Assembly (NCBI GenBank): GCA_963784415.1
Contig: CAWARK010000017.1
Coordinates: 1-64,000 of the forward strand
Source: UBA7672 sp963784415
GTDB lineage: Bacteria > Pseudomonadota > Alphaproteobacteria > Caulobacterales > Hyphomonadaceae
DNA length: 64,000 nt
Reading direction: 5' to 3'
Under the pieces are notes generated by a model, which worked only from the letters and a program-made list of their open reading frames with translations, made no database searches and was not told the origin of the DNA. The stretch's first letter is position 1. Each line of letters starts with the position of its first letter. Made by a program: the position numbers and the translations under genes. Positions 1-11,266 of this stretch are shown in pieces.

Positions 1-44
1 GTCGAGACGGCAAAAACGGCGGCTATCACAAGTGTCGTTTTCAT
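1..44 (-). CDS. Start of a secreted protein, cut by window edge
   Basis: On the minus strand an ATG at 44-42 opens a frame beginning MKTTLVIAAVFAVS, which looks like the start of a signal peptide, and runs off the window. It lies 11 bases after the probable TAA (56-58) of the transglycosylase gene, with a GAGG-like ribosome site between. In VirB-type conjugation operons the next gene is often a small secreted pilus or adhesin component (VirB5/TrbJ-like), but too little is present to name it. Confidence 0.45.
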   Translation of the reverse strand, partial: MKTTLVIAAVFAVS

Positions 45-55
45 GAGGAAACCTC

Positions 56-1221
56 TTAATCGGCCGCCTCTGCGGCATTCTGGATGGACAGAAGATTGTC
101 GGCGATCGCGCCGTCGGAATTGCCGACGACGACAGCACCGACGTTTCGCCCTCGGCTGCAGCGATGACAGCGCAACGTGGCCAGTCGGCGCGCGGCACCT
201 TCATTTGCTCGAGAATGACGGGATCACAGCTATAGGGATTGACGTTGGGATCGGACTTCATGGCCTTGGCGGTCTCGGAGGTCTTTGACAGCTTCATCTG
301 CAGGCGCGCCTGCAACAGCTCGTTAAAGAGGTTGCGTGCGGTCATCAGGTTGTTCAGCAGCTCGGCGTTGACGGCGCGCGCTTGCGTGTTGTCATCCCAG
401 GCGTCTTGGTAGATTTCCGAGGCGCCAACCGATGACGACAGGGCATCGATCCGTCGCCCGGCTTCCTGCACGCGGGCAGCGCTCCTATCGATACCGGAGA
501 CGGCCCTGTCGACGGCGCCAACGGCAGCACCATTGGCGTTGCGCGTCGCCTCGGATCCGTAATCGACAGTGGACTTGAACGACGGCGAGGCGATCTCCTC
601 GATATTGGAGCCGCCAGCATAGGCGTTGAACCATCCATGGTTCCGACCGACCTTGCCGGCCCAGTTCTTCTGTTCTGCCGCAGTCGAGCCATTGTACCAG
701 GAGGCAAGGCAGGCATAGTCTGTCGTCCCGCACTTGTTGACGCCGAGACCCAGATATTTGACGCCGCCCTCGATATTCTCCTCGTTGATATCGCGGTCGA
801 AACCCATGCCCTTGCCGGTGCGTTTCGTCAGCTGCATGACGCCTTTGACGCCGGTCGGTGAGCCCGAGCAGGTCGAAATCCCGGACTCCGCATGCGCCAC
901 GGAGAGCGCCAGGCCGACGGGAACATTGTATTTGTCGGCATAGTGCTTGATCAGCTCGACATTGCTGGTGTCTTCACTCACTGCCTGCGCCGGCGATCGA
1001 TACAAACGCCGGTTCTTTTCCTTCTGCGAGATGTTGCAGCTGGTGACGGTCTGCTCCTCGAGCTGGTCGTCCTGCGTGTCTTTATCGGTAGCCGAATGAC
1101 CTTCGTCCTCCGACCGCTTGTCCTTCGCGTCGTCATCGATCACAGGTACATCCGCCCAGGCAGAGGGTGATGGCGCAAGGGCAAGTCCTGCAGAGAGCAA
1201 AAGGAGAACTGCTTTATGCAT
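56..1221 (-). pseudogene. VirB1-like lytic transglycosylase of a type IV secretion system, frameshifted near the C-terminus
   Basis: The ATG at 1221-1219 overlaps the virB4 stop by 8 bases, so the genes look translationally coupled. The frame starts with a signal peptide (MHKAVLLLLSAGLALAPS) and an acidic linker. A transglycosylase (SLT) domain follows, with the catalytic-type AHAESG motif and a later GVMQLT motif, as in enzymes that open peptidoglycan for a conjugation channel. A helical C-terminal extension rich in Asn, Ala and Leu comes next. In the ATG frame no stop occurs before the window edge. One base appears missing at about 145-153; restoring it joins ...VGNSDGAIADNLLSIQNA to a TAA at 56-58, just before the next gene. 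The frameshift is either sequence error or real decay. Function is inferred from the SLT motif and the virB4 neighbour. Confidence 0.6.
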
Positions 1222-2664
1222 CGCTTGCCTCCGGTATCGTCCAACCGCAGAAGTGCGGAAGCCAGGCGGCCGGCTCCTCGCCATACGTCTCTCGCAAATT
1301 CTCGCACTCGCGAACCGTTTCCGGACGCCCGGATAGCACCTTCACCAGGTCGGGCATGGCGGAGAGGTCGAGGCGGGCGATGATCGAGTCCTGCGCATGC
1401 TTGACCAGGAAGGTACGGCTTGCCTTGTCGGCCTGCTTGATGAACCGGAACTCCTTCTCCGACAGTCCGAAGGCTTTGCGGTAACTCTCCTCATCGGCCG
1501 ATGCGTTCGGGAAGAAGATGTTGGTCATCGTCTGCTCGATGATGGTGTTGCGCAGCTCTGAACGCACCACGTCGGACGCAGACTGGGTGCCGAAGCCGAC
1601 AATGCCATTCATCTTTCGAATGGTTTTGAGCCAGTCCTTGATGAAACCGGAAAACACCTCGTCGTCGAGCAGGCGCCAACCTTCGTCAAGAAAGATCATC
1701 GACGGCCGGCCATCAAGGATCTCCTGGATGCGGTGGAACATGTAAAGGAGTGCGGCCGAGCGCGTGCGCTTGTCGGACAGGATTTCTGTCATGTCGAAGC
1801 CGATCACCGAGCCTGAGAAATCGAGCTTGTCCTCGGCATTGTTGAAGAGCCAGCCCTTGTCGCCGGTCGTCCATTCCTTCAGCCGGTCCGCAAGATCGCC
1901 AATACCGGATCGCATCCGGCCCTTCAGCGCCTCCGCCAGCATATCAAGCCGACGCTGCGGCCGATCGAAGTCGGTATAGATGCTGTCGACCGCGTCGGAG
2001 ATCACCGCCATCTCCTCGGCGTGCAGCACCCGGTCCGCCGGCGTGACCAGATAGGAAATCAGCGTCTTGCCGAAACTGCGATTGGCCGGTGTGTCGTCAA
2101 GTTGCAGGGGCGCAAACCCGGTCGGCTCGCCCGGGGACAGCCGCTCGTAGCGTCCGCCCATGGCGCGCACGAAAATCTCGCCCGCCACGGTCCTTGTCGA
2201 TGAAGACGCAGCGGGGCCGCGGCTCGACGCGCATCCCTTGCGCAAGCAGAAACGACAGCGCCACCGTCTTGCCGGAGCCGGTCGGTCCAATGACGGTAAA
2301 ATTGCCGACGTCATCCTCATGGAAATTGAAGAAATAGGCGGTCTGGCTGGTCGTCTCCAGCAGCGAGACGGGTTTGCCCCAATGCACTTTGTGCGTCTGG
2401 CCGGACGGGAAATTATGCGCGGAGAACAGTCCGGCGAAATTGACTGACGAGATCAACCCTTGCCGGGCGACATAGGCGAAGTTCGCCGGCAGTTGTGCCC
2501 ACCAGGCGGCCTCCTGATTGAGATCTTCGCGCACCGCGACAACGCCCATGCGGGCAAGCTCGGCGGTCACATCGGCAACCGCGCGGTTGAGGCCGGCAGG
2601 CTCGCGGGCCAGAACGGCGACGGTCATATGATGTTTGCCGAAGACCACCTCGCCGGAAGCTAGC
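1214..2664 (-). pseudogene. virB4: VirB4-type conjugation ATPase, 5'-truncated and frameshifted
   Basis: VirB4 ATPases power assembly and transfer in type IV secretion systems at the inner membrane. The remaining part has Walker A (GPTGSGKT) after the phrase NFHEDDVGNFTVI, a DKDRG motif, and Walker B (SMIFLDEGWRLLDDE) in the C-terminal half, ending ...GWTIPEASDA. The family is normally around 800 residues; only about the last 480 are here. The reading frame shifts by one base at about 2181-2186, where removing one G from a GGCGGG run restores DRGGEIFVRAMGG. At about 2659-2668 VirB4 coding stops abruptly inside the gene and unrelated ribosomal protein L25 coding begins. This gene is therefore broken at an assembly or recombination joint. 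Confidence 0.8.
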
Positions 2665-2796
2665 CGATCACGGGCCGTTTCGCGGCGCCGTGGCCGTACA
2701 TGACGGCGGGACTTGTGGTCGCGGCGGGATCTGCGCCGCGCCCTTGCCGAACTGCGTGCGCTTCTCGGCGGACAGCGTGAGGTTGGTGTCAGACAC
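2664..2796 (-). pseudogene. rplY: 5' fragment of ribosomal protein L25/Ctc (actinobacterial type)
   Basis: A GTG at 2796-2794 preceded by AAGGAG opens VSDTNLTLSAEKRTQFGKGA, the typical start of a bL25 family 5S rRNA-binding ribosomal protein. After one or two frame changes the sequence continues RRDHK and then PAVMYGHGAAKRPVIG, which matches the conserved L25 N-terminal strand region. It then ends at the joint near 2660 with virB4 coding. Only about 45 residues are present. In Actinobacteria rplY commonly follows prs, which is found 1.8 kb upstream on the same strand. Confidence 0.7.
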
Positions 2797-2899
2797 GGGG
2801 GCTCCTTGAGGGGACTCGAACAGGCGGTGGGCCTCGACGCGGGGCGCAGCACGGAGACCACACCGCGTCGAATTACGGACGCGCGGGCGGAGCTGTGCA

Positions 2900-3898
2900 G
2901 CGTCCCTTGCCGAGGCAACCCGGAGAGTCTAGGCGACGCCTGCAGGCAGAGGGAAATCCACCGGTCCACCGCCGCGGTCGCCCGGCGGCAGCGCTCGCGG
3001 CGCAACTCGCCGAGCCGGACGGCGACCACTCCCCCGACGATGATCCGCCGAGGCCTTGGACGACCCGCAACTCGCCGAGCAACTGCACGCGAAGAGCACC
3101 GCGAACATCACCTCGGTCAGGCCCACGAAGGACGCGACGGTGGAACCGAGGATCCGCTTGGCCGTGACCCCCAGGAGGTATGCCGCCGCCGTGCCACCAG
3201 CGCGCTGACCGACCGCGACCACCAGGGGACCTGCGCTCCGCGGAGCACGACGTCGGTGGCCACGAACCGCATCGGCAGCGCGCCGACGGCACCGAGCAGG
3301 GCGAGCGCCACGGTGCCGGCCCCCATCCCGAGCCTGGCGAGGGCGATCGGGGGCAGGCGCCTGGCTCCTCGGCGGCGAGGACGAGAAGGTCGCCAGTCCT
3401 GGCCGCCGCCACCAGGCCCGCGTAGCTCGACACACCGAAGAACCAGGTCGAGCCCGACCTGCGCCCAGGTCGAGCACGAGCACCAACCCGGTCACCGCGA
3501 GGAGCACCCCGAGCCCGGTCAGGACGCTGGGCGCTCGGCGCGTGCGGGCCCACACGAAGCACCACCGACGTGGACGACCCCGAGGTACGCAGCAGGAAGG
3601 GCGACCCCGACGTCGAGGCGCTGCACCGCATAGAAGTAGGCGACCTGCAGTCGGTGATCGCCATGCACCAGACGCCAGCATGCCGGCGAGGTTCTCGCGC
3701 ACCAGGTGCCAGCGGCCACGCAGGGCGAGGATGGTCGGCACGGCGAGGACCAGCGTCGCGCCGGCGACGCGCAGCAGGACGATGGCCCCGGGCTGCAGCC
3801 TCGACGAGCAGCGACTTCGCGACGAGGTCACTGCTGCCGAACGTCGCCGCGGAGGCCAGGGCCAGCCAGAGCCCGACCACGGTGGAGCGTGACCTCAT
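2900..3898 (-). pseudogene. EamA/DMT-family drug or metabolite transporter, multiply frameshifted
   Basis: The start at 3898 gives MRSRSTVVGLWLALASAATF followed by GSSDLVAKSLL, the usual first helix of an EamA permease. Further recognisable pieces lie in different frames: GAIVLLRVAGATLVLAVPT, LTGLGVLLAVTGLVLVLDL, and near the end STVASFVGLTEVMFAVLFA and VVAVRLGELRR. The pieces are in the right order for a ten-helix transporter, but at least four frame changes are needed, so no intact protein is encoded as given. The 3' end is estimated at about 2900. The gene is divergent from the CGNR gene, a common pairing in Actinobacteria. The substrate is unknown. Confidence 0.65.
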
Positions 3899-4028
3899 GA
3901 CCGACCTGCCTTCCTCGTCCGCGTTCGTCCGTCGATCTCGCTCCGGTACCGGAGAGGTCGCAGGGGTAATCGGTGAAACGGCTTATCTGTACACCACCGG
4001 CCCAGTCAGGAGTCAAGATGGTTCGCCG

Positions 4029-4567
4029 ATGAACATGGAGGCGGCGTTGCGCGGGTGCGCGGCGTTGGTCAACACGGCGGCGACCCTGCCCACCGCACCG
4101 ACGACCTCCAGCAGTTGCCGCTGGCGGAGCTCGACAGCTTCGTGGGCGGGTGGCAGGGACCGGGTCGCGCCACGACGAGGCGGTCTCGACGCCGTGCCGG
4201 CCCTGCGCCCACGGCTGCGCGAGCTGTGGACGGCCGACGGCGAGGGCGCGGTCCGGCTCGTGAACACCCTGCTCGCCGAGGCGAACGCCTTCCCCAGCTC
4301 GCCGGCACGACCAGTGGTCGTGGCACCTGCACGCGACGCCGGCCCGGAGCTCCTGTCGACGCGCATGGCCGTCGAGGCAGCGATGGCCCTGGTGGACGTG
4401 ATCCGCGCCGACGGCTGGCGGGCTGTCGGTGTGCGCCGCGGACGACTGCGAGGACGTCGTGGTGGACCTGTCCAAGAACCGTTCGAAGCGCTACTGCGAC
4501 GGCGGCGGCTGCGGCGACCGGCGCCAACGTCGCCGCCTACCGCGCCCGGAAGGCGTCCGGCGACTGA
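4029..4567 (+). pseudogene. CGNR zinc-finger (ABATE-domain) regulator, frameshifted
   Basis: The 3' end is diagnostic. In one frame it reads DDCEDVVVDLSKNRSKRYCD and then GGGCGDR, and after a one-base shift ANVAAYRARKASGD and stop. This is the CGNR zinc-finger signature with its paired cysteines. The upstream part, in mixed frames, contains ALVNTAATL, RLRELWTADGEGAVRLVNTL and ANAFP, as in the ABATE stress-response domain usually fused N-terminal to CGNR. The exact start is uncertain (ATGs at 4029 and 4035). These proteins are presumed DNA-binding regulators, often next to an EamA transporter as here. The frameshifts probably reflect poor sequence quality in this block. Confidence 0.6.
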
Positions 4568-4570
4568 CCC

Positions 4571-4778
4571 TCAGGCGTGGCCGTCGAACAGGCTCGTGAC
4601 CGAGCCGTCCTCGAAGACCTCCTGGATGGCGCGGCTGATCAGGGGGGCGATCGACAGCGTGGTCAGCTTGTCGAAGTCGTGCGCCTCGTCGATCGGCAGC
4701 GTGTCCGTGACGATGACCTCATGCGCCTTGCAGGCCTTGAGGCGCTCTATCGCGGGCCGGAGAGGATCGCGTGCGTGG
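4571..4778 (-). pseudogene. prs: 3' end of ribose-phosphate pyrophosphokinase (actinobacterial type)
   Basis: PRPP synthetase makes phosphoribosyl pyrophosphate for nucleotide, histidine and tryptophan synthesis. The terminal 55 residues are unmistakable: PAIERLKACKAHEVIVTDTL, then FDKLTTLSIAPLISRAI and EVFEDGSVTSLFDGHA before the TGA at 4571-4573. Upstream, THAILSG continues the family sequence in another frame; one base is missing in the GGCCCGCG run near 4755. The gene then breaks off at the joint near 4779 with multicopper oxidase coding on the opposite strand. Only the last fifth or so of a roughly 320-residue protein is present. Confidence 0.85.
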
Positions 4779-5050
4779 GGGCCCGCAAGGACGTCTATCG
4801 CGTTGGCCCAGAGCTGGACGCCAGCGCGGAAGTCGAGATCGCCATCCGCTTCCGTGAATTCCTCGGATCGTATGTCGAGCACTGCCACAACACGCAGCAC
4901 GAAGACCACGCGATGCTGCTGCGCTGGGATATCGTGAACCCCGGCCAGACCATCGCGATCCCGACGCCTGAAGGCGGCTGGGAAGGCATGTTCTACGAGC
5001 CGACCTATGTGCTGCCGACGTGGCGCACGGGTGTCGTCAACCGGAACTAG
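4779..5050 (+). pseudogene. C-terminal fragment of a second multicopper oxidase copy
   Basis: About 90 codons from ARKDVYRVGPELD to ...TWRTGVVNRN and TAG. The fragment is close in sequence to the end of the intact oxidase at 6689-9064. It keeps the last copper motif EHCHNTQHEDHAMLLRWD (HCH at about 4880), which supplies type 1 and type 3 copper ligands. It has no start because the joint near 4779 replaces the rest with actinobacterial prs. The stop is followed 39 bases later by the first SCO/cytochrome fusion gene, the same order as the downstream pair. A complete gene probably exists in the real genome. Confidence 0.85.
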
Positions 5051-5089
5051 CCTGCACGGACAGCTTGTAAGCTTGTGAGGCGTTCGAAG

Positions 5090-6082
5090 ATGCGTGGACT
5101 GAAAATGATGCGGGGAGTGGCGTATCGCTGCGCGGCGATCGCTCTCCTCGCAGCTTCTCCTCTCATTGCGTCGGTTGCGGCGCCCGTTACCGCAACAGCG
5201 CAGTCACCGTGGGGCAAGGACTACTTCCCTAACGTGTCGCTGACGACGGAGACAGGGAAGAAGGTCAAGTTCTACGACGACGTGCTCAAGGGCAAAGTCC
5301 TCGTCGTGAACTTCGTCTTCACCAAGTGCGGCGACGTCTGCCCGCTTGACACCGCGCAGCTCAAGAAGGTCTCCGAGATCCTCGGCGACAAGATGGGCAA
5401 GAGCATTTTCTTCTATTCGATCTCGGTTGATCCGACGAATGACACGCCGGCGGCGCTGTCCGAATTCAAGAAGAAGTACGAGATCGGCAAGGGCTGGACG
5501 TTCCTGACCGGCAAGATCGAGGACATCAATCTGATCCAGAACAAGCTGGGCCTGGAGCCTGCGGGCGACACGCCGACGGCGCATTCGACCACAATTATCC
5601 TCGCGAACGAGCCGGCAGGACAGTGGATCAAGCGCTCGCCTTACGAGAACCCGCAGATGCTGGCGAACCTGCTGGCGGGGCACCTCAACGCCAAAGGCAT
5701 GGTGATGTCCGAGGTTGGCCAGAAGCAGAGCTATGAGAATGCGGTCGCGGTGCCTGCGGGCGATGCGGGCCAACAGCTCTACCGCACGCGCTGTGCGAGC
5801 TGCCACACGATTGGCGGGGGTGACGGGCTTGGACCGGACCTGCTGATGGTCACTGGCAAGCATAGCGACGCCTGGATGAAGCGCTGGCTCAAGGAGCCGG
5901 ACAAGATGATCGCCGAGGGCGATGCCTATGCCACGGCGCAACTGAAGCAGTTCCGCAACCTGGTGATGCCGAACCTGAAACTGGACGACACCAGCATCGC
6001 CCAACTGATCGCCTTCATGGACAAGGAAAGCGTGACGGTGATGGAAGGCAAGCAGGCGGCTGAGCACGCTCACCATCACTGA
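5090..6082 (+). CDS. SCO1/SenC-like copper chaperone fused to cytochrome c, copy 1
   Basis: Residue numbers are from the ATG at 5090; a GTG at 5075 would add five residues. A signal peptide ending near ATAQ directs it to the periplasm. The thioredoxin-fold SCO domain carries the copper-binding KCGDVCP motif (C80 and C84) and a later conserved His in AHSTTIIL. The C-terminal domain is a class I cytochrome c with heme motif CASCH and probable axial Met in LVMPNL, then a His-rich tail (HAHHH). SCO proteins deliver copper to oxidases; the fused heme suggests electron transfer. It follows a multicopper oxidase end by 39 bases, so it probably matures or accepts electrons from that enzyme. It is a close paralogue of the gene at 9071. 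Confidence 0.88.
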   Translation: MRGLKMMRGVAYRCAAIALLAASPLIASVAAPVTATAQSPWGKDYFPNVSLTTETGKKVKFYDDVLKGKVLVVNFVFTKCGDVCPLDTAQLKKVSEILGDKMGKSIFFYSISVDPTNDTPAALSEFKKKYEIGKGWTFLTGKIEDINLIQNKLGLEPAGDTPTAHSTTIILANEPAGQWIKRSPYENPQMLANLLAGHLNAKGMVMSEVGQKQSYENAVAVPAGDAGQQLYRTRCASCHTIGGGDGLGPDLLMVTGKHSDAWMKRWLKEPDKMIAEGDAYATAQLKQFRNLVMPNLKLDDTSIAQLIAFMDKESVTVMEGKQAAEHAHHH

Positions 6083-6386
6083 GCGGGCCCAGGGCACTGT
6101 GTGGGCTGCCAGCGTACCGTTTGGCGGTAGTCTGTAGCCGAGACGCAAATACCGTAAATGTGTGCGGCCCAGCCGGGGAGCGAAGCGCTCGCCTACACGC
6201 CTTAGTTGTCCTGCGGTGAGACGCTAGGGCAGGCGGGGGGAGGTTGCGGGATGAAACTGACGCACCGACTCACCCTCCGCTCTGATCCGCATACGGAGGG
6301 AAACGCGACGCAATTGCCGATTTTGCAGGGGTTTGCGGTGTGTTATCACGGGAATGTGAAGTCGATCGCAGTGTGCCAAGGAGAAT

Positions 6387-6409
6387 AAAACGGCCCGCTG
6401 GACCGTTTT
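6387..6409 (+). terminator. Short A/T-flanked hairpin after the first SCO gene
   Basis: AAAACGG at 6387-6393 pairs perfectly with CCGTTTT at 6403-6409 around a 9-base loop, giving a stem ending in a T tract. It could end transcription of the upstream module or work in both directions. It lies about 300 bases past the stop codon, which weakens the call. Confidence 0.35.
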
Positions 6410-6528
6410 GGAGGCCCTCGCCGCTCATTTTAAGTGAGAGCGAATCTTGGGATTTATTGCGAGTGCAGATTAATTATCCGATAGTTTGCTAGGTTTCGTG
6501 GCGTCGCGCACGCCGCGAGAATGAGATG

Positions 6529-6549
6529 CTCTCAAATACTCTCATTTTA
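6529..6549 (+). promoter_or_regulatory. CTCTCA direct repeat, possible regulator site
   Basis: CTCTCAAAT (6529-6537) and ACTCTCATTT (6538-6547) repeat the hexamer CTCTCA with a 10-base period, about 140 bases before the oxidase start. The identical ten bases ACTCTCATTT occur at 33538-33547, upstream of the heme peroxidase gene. Spacing of one helical turn fits a dimeric regulator, but the motif is short. Confidence 0.3.
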
Positions 6550-6688
6550 TCGAACGCCACCCGACGAACATTTGCAGTCTGCTCTCTTTATAGTTGAACC
6601 CAGGTTCACTTTATCCCGGGCACGGTGTTTGCTCGGACACTTCAAGCAGCTGTGGGGTTGCTTGGCGAGCGTGGGGCTTACGAAGACA

Positions 6689-9064
<2,376 letters not shown>

Positions 9065-9070
9065 GGCAAT

Positions 9071-10063
9071 ATGACCAGAACAGGGCCAGCGATGAACATT
9101 CTTCCGAACTTCAAACGAAAATGGGCAGCGCTGGCCCTTCTGGCAGTCTCGATCCTGGCACCGGTTGCGGCGACGGCTCAGTCGCCCTGGGGCAGGGACT
9201 ACTTCCCGAACGTGACGCTGACGACGCAGGACAACAAGAAGGTCAAGTTCTACGACGACGTGCTCAAGGGCAAAGTCCTGGTCGTGAACTTCATCTTCAC
9301 CAAGTGCGGCGACGTCTGCCCGCTCGACACCGCGCAGCTCAAGAAGGTCTCCGAGCTGCTCGGCGACAAGATGGGCAAGAGCATCTTCTTCTATTCGATC
9401 TCGGTCGATCCGACGAATGATACGCCGGCCGCGCTGACTGAATTCAAGAAGAAGTACGAGATCGGCAAGGGCTGGACGTTCCTGACTGGCACAGTCGAGG
9501 ACGTGAACCTGATCCAGAAGAAGTTCGGGCTTGAGCCCGCAGGTGACAAGCCGACGGAACATTCGACGACCATCCTGCTGGCGAACGAAGCCACGGGTCA
9601 GTGGATCAAGCGCTCGCCCTACGAGAACCCGCAGATGCTGGCGAACCTGCTGGCGGGGCACCTTAACGCCAAGGGCATGGTGATGTCCGAGGTTGGCCAG
9701 AAGCAGGGCTATGAGAAGGCTGTGTCGGTGCCGAACGGCGGCGATGGCGAGCAACTCTATCGGACCCGTTGCGCGAGCTGCCACACGATCGGCGCTGGCG
9801 ATGGGCTTGGACCGGACCTGATGATGGTCACGGGCAAGCATACCGATGCGTGGATGAAACGCTGGCTCAAAGAGCCGGACAAGATGGTCGCTGAGGGCGA
9901 TGCCTACGCCAAGGCGCAGGTCGCCCAATTCCGCGGCCTCGTCATGCCCAACCTGAAGCTCGACGACCACGACGTCGACCTGCTGATCGCCTTCATGGAC
10001 AAGGAAAGCGTGACTGCGATGGAAGGCGCGGCTGCGGCAGAACACGCGCACCACCACCACTGA
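9071..10063 (+). CDS. SCO1/SenC-like copper chaperone fused to cytochrome c, copy 2
   Basis: Starts 6 bases after the multicopper oxidase stop, behind AAGG; an in-frame ATG at 9092 (MNILPNFKRKW) gives a more classical signal peptide and may be the true start. The layout matches the 5090 gene: SCO domain with KCGDVCP and a later His in EHSTTILL, cytochrome c motif CASCH, probable Met ligand in LVMPNLKL, and a C-terminal HAHHHH run. DNA in the SCO domain is nearly identical to copy 1, showing duplication of the oxidase-SCO pair with a spacing of about 4.0 kb. Likely role: loading copper into, or exchanging electrons with, the upstream oxidase in the periplasm. Confidence 0.88.
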   Translation: MTRTGPAMNILPNFKRKWAALALLAVSILAPVAATAQSPWGRDYFPNVTLTTQDNKKVKFYDDVLKGKVLVVNFIFTKCGDVCPLDTAQLKKVSELLGDKMGKSIFFYSISVDPTNDTPAALTEFKKKYEIGKGWTFLTGTVEDVNLIQKKFGLEPAGDKPTEHSTTILLANEATGQWIKRSPYENPQMLANLLAGHLNAKGMVMSEVGQKQGYEKAVSVPNGGDGEQLYRTRCASCHTIGAGDGLGPDLMMVTGKHTDAWMKRWLKEPDKMVAEGDAYAKAQVAQFRGLVMPNLKLDDHDVDLLIAFMDKESVTAMEGAAAAEHAHHHH

Positions 10064-10087
10064 TTTTATGAAGCAGAGTATTTCTGG

Positions 10088-10117
10088 AGGCGGTGCGATC
10101 CCACGATCGCGCCGCCT
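10088..10117. terminator. Strong hairpin between convergent genes
   Basis: Twelve bases at 10088-10099 pair with 10106-10117 (one G-T wobble) around a 6-base loop, in the 69-base gap between the SCO gene stop and the convergent DSD1 gene stop at 10133. It probably serves both directions. The T tract on the plus side is weak (TTCTGCCTTTC). Confidence 0.65.
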
Positions 10118-10132
10118 TCTGCCTTTCGGGGT

Positions 10133-11263
10133 TTAGCGCGAACGGCCGCGACCTTCGATGCGCCAGAGATCGACCAGCGTGTCGCCGCGGACGACGTGGT
10201 AAAAATCGTAGAGATTCACGGTCGGATCGCAGTGCGGAACGGCGAGGGTGACGATCGCGCCGATGGGAGGCGAGGCGTCGCCGAACAGGACAAGGCCGTG
10301 TTCGTCGCCCATGAAGTGGAAGGCCGCGCCGGCGGGTGCGCCGGACAGGACGGTGGGCGGGCCGCCGTCGGTCGCCATGGCCTTGAAGCCCGCGTCGATC
10401 GTGCCGAGGCCGGGTGTGTTGGCGCTGACCACGCGCGCATCAATCAACAGCGACGTGTCGTAGCCGGGCGTGCCTTCGCCGGTGATGTCGCACTCATTGT
10501 ACTGGCGATCCATGAAGATGTAGGAGCCGGTCTGCAGCTCGTTGAGCAGGCCGAGTTCGCCATCGATCTTGTGCGTGCCCGTGCCGCCGCCGGAGATGAT
10601 GGCGGGCGGGAAGCCGGCCTCGGTGAGGGCTGCGATGATAGTGCGGAGGTAGTCGGTGCGGTCGATGATTTCCGTGCGCCGTTCGGCGTAGGACTCGATG
10701 TGCTGCTGGCGGCCGCAGTAATACTGGACGCCGGTGAATACGAGGCTGGGTTGCGTCTTGATTGCCTGCGCCAGCGCCACGGCGGCTTCGGCGGAGGCAA
10801 CGCCCGTGCGGCGGATGCCGGGGTCTATGTCGATCAGGACCTCCAGCGGCTTGCCCGTCGTGGCGGCGCCGAGCGCTGCGGCGTTGGCGGGATTGTCGAT
10901 GGCGACCTGAAGGTCGGCGATCTGGTCATTCAGTTTGATCAGGCGCTGGATCGCTTGCGGTGAGACGACGGGCGAGGTGATGAGGATGCTGGCGATGCCG
11001 CCGGCGGCCATCTCCTCGGCCTCGCCCAACTTCGCGCAGCAGACGCCGACAGCGCCGGCGGCAACCTGGCGGCGGGCGATCTCGGCGCATTTGTGGGTCT
11101 TGGCGTGCGGGCGGAGGCGGAGGTGGTGGGCTTTGGCGAAGGCAGCCATGGAAGCGACGTTGCGCTCGAAGGCGTCGAGGTCGATCAGCAACACCGGCGT
11201 GTTGAGCGACTTGCGGCTGCCCTGCTGGTTGATGAGGTGGGCGTGGAGGTCGCGGTCATCCAT
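10133..11263 (-). CDS. DSD1-family PLP enzyme (D-threonine aldolase / D-serine dehydratase-like)
   Basis: 376 residues. The N-terminal alanine-racemase barrel starts at TPVLLIDLDAFERNV and has the PLP lysine in RPHAKTHK. A GGGTGTH phosphate-binding loop follows, and the C-terminal domain carries the metal-binding pair in VPHCDPTVNLYDFYHVVRG, typical of D-threonine aldolase and eukaryote-type D-serine dehydratase. These enzymes cleave or dehydrate beta-hydroxy D-amino acids. The start lies 3 bases after the stop of the lactone oxidase, so the genes are coupled. It is the last gene of a TonB-MFS-TetR-oxidase chain. The exact substrate is not determinable. Confidence 0.8.
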   Translation of the reverse strand: MDDRDLHAHLINQQGSRKSLNTPVLLIDLDAFERNVASMAAFAKAHHLRLRPHAKTHKCAEIARRQVAAGAVGVCCAKLGEAEEMAAGGIASILITSPVVSPQAIQRLIKLNDQIADLQVAIDNPANAAALGAATTGKPLEVLIDIDPGIRRTGVASAEAAVALAQAIKTQPSLVFTGVQYYCGRQQHIESYAERRTEIIDRTDYLRTIIAALTEAGFPPAIISGGGTGTHKIDGELGLLNELQTGSYIFMDRQYNECDITGEGTPGYDTSLLIDARVVSANTPGLGTIDAGFKAMATDGGPPTVLSGAPAGAAFHFMGDEHGLVLFGDASPPIGAIVTLAVPHCDPTVNLYDFYHVVRGDTLVDLWRIEGRGRSR

Positions 11264-11266
11264 GGA

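Larger units (their letters stand above)
2664..4784. other. High-GC block of actinobacterial origin between two gene-internal joints
   Basis: The block carries, in order, the 5' end of rplY, an EamA transporter, a divergent CGNR zinc-finger gene and the 3' end of prs. The prs-rplY neighbourhood and the divergent EamA/CGNR pair are familiar in Actinobacteria. Its base composition is visibly higher in GC than the flanks. Every gene in it needs frameshift corrections to read through. The left joint cuts virB4 and the right joint cuts a multicopper oxidase, so neither edge looks like a gene boundary. Six-base palindromes GCTAGC (2659-2664) and GGGCCC (4779-4784) sit at the joints, perhaps by chance. 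The simplest reading is a chimeric contig. Confidence 0.75.
6083..6688 (+). other. Intergenic region upstream of the multicopper oxidase
   Basis: About 600 bases with no convincing gene; a 60-codon frame at 6206-6388 has no family-like features. It contains a hairpin (6387-6409), an A/T-rich stretch at about 6425-6490 that could hold a promoter, and a direct repeat CTCTCA at 6529 and 6539. An upstream in-frame ATG at 6521 would put 56 non-signal-like residues before the true signal peptide, so it is not taken as the start. Confidence 0.6.

Noticed and set aside
2664..4784. Horizontal transfer of an actinobacterial island into the alphaproteobacterium
   Set aside because: Both joints fall inside genes and the block is full of frameshifts; a chimeric contig explains this more simply.
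6206..6388. 60-codon frame between the SCO gene and the oxidase
   Set aside because: No ribosome site, no hydrophobic or domain pattern; probably non-coding.
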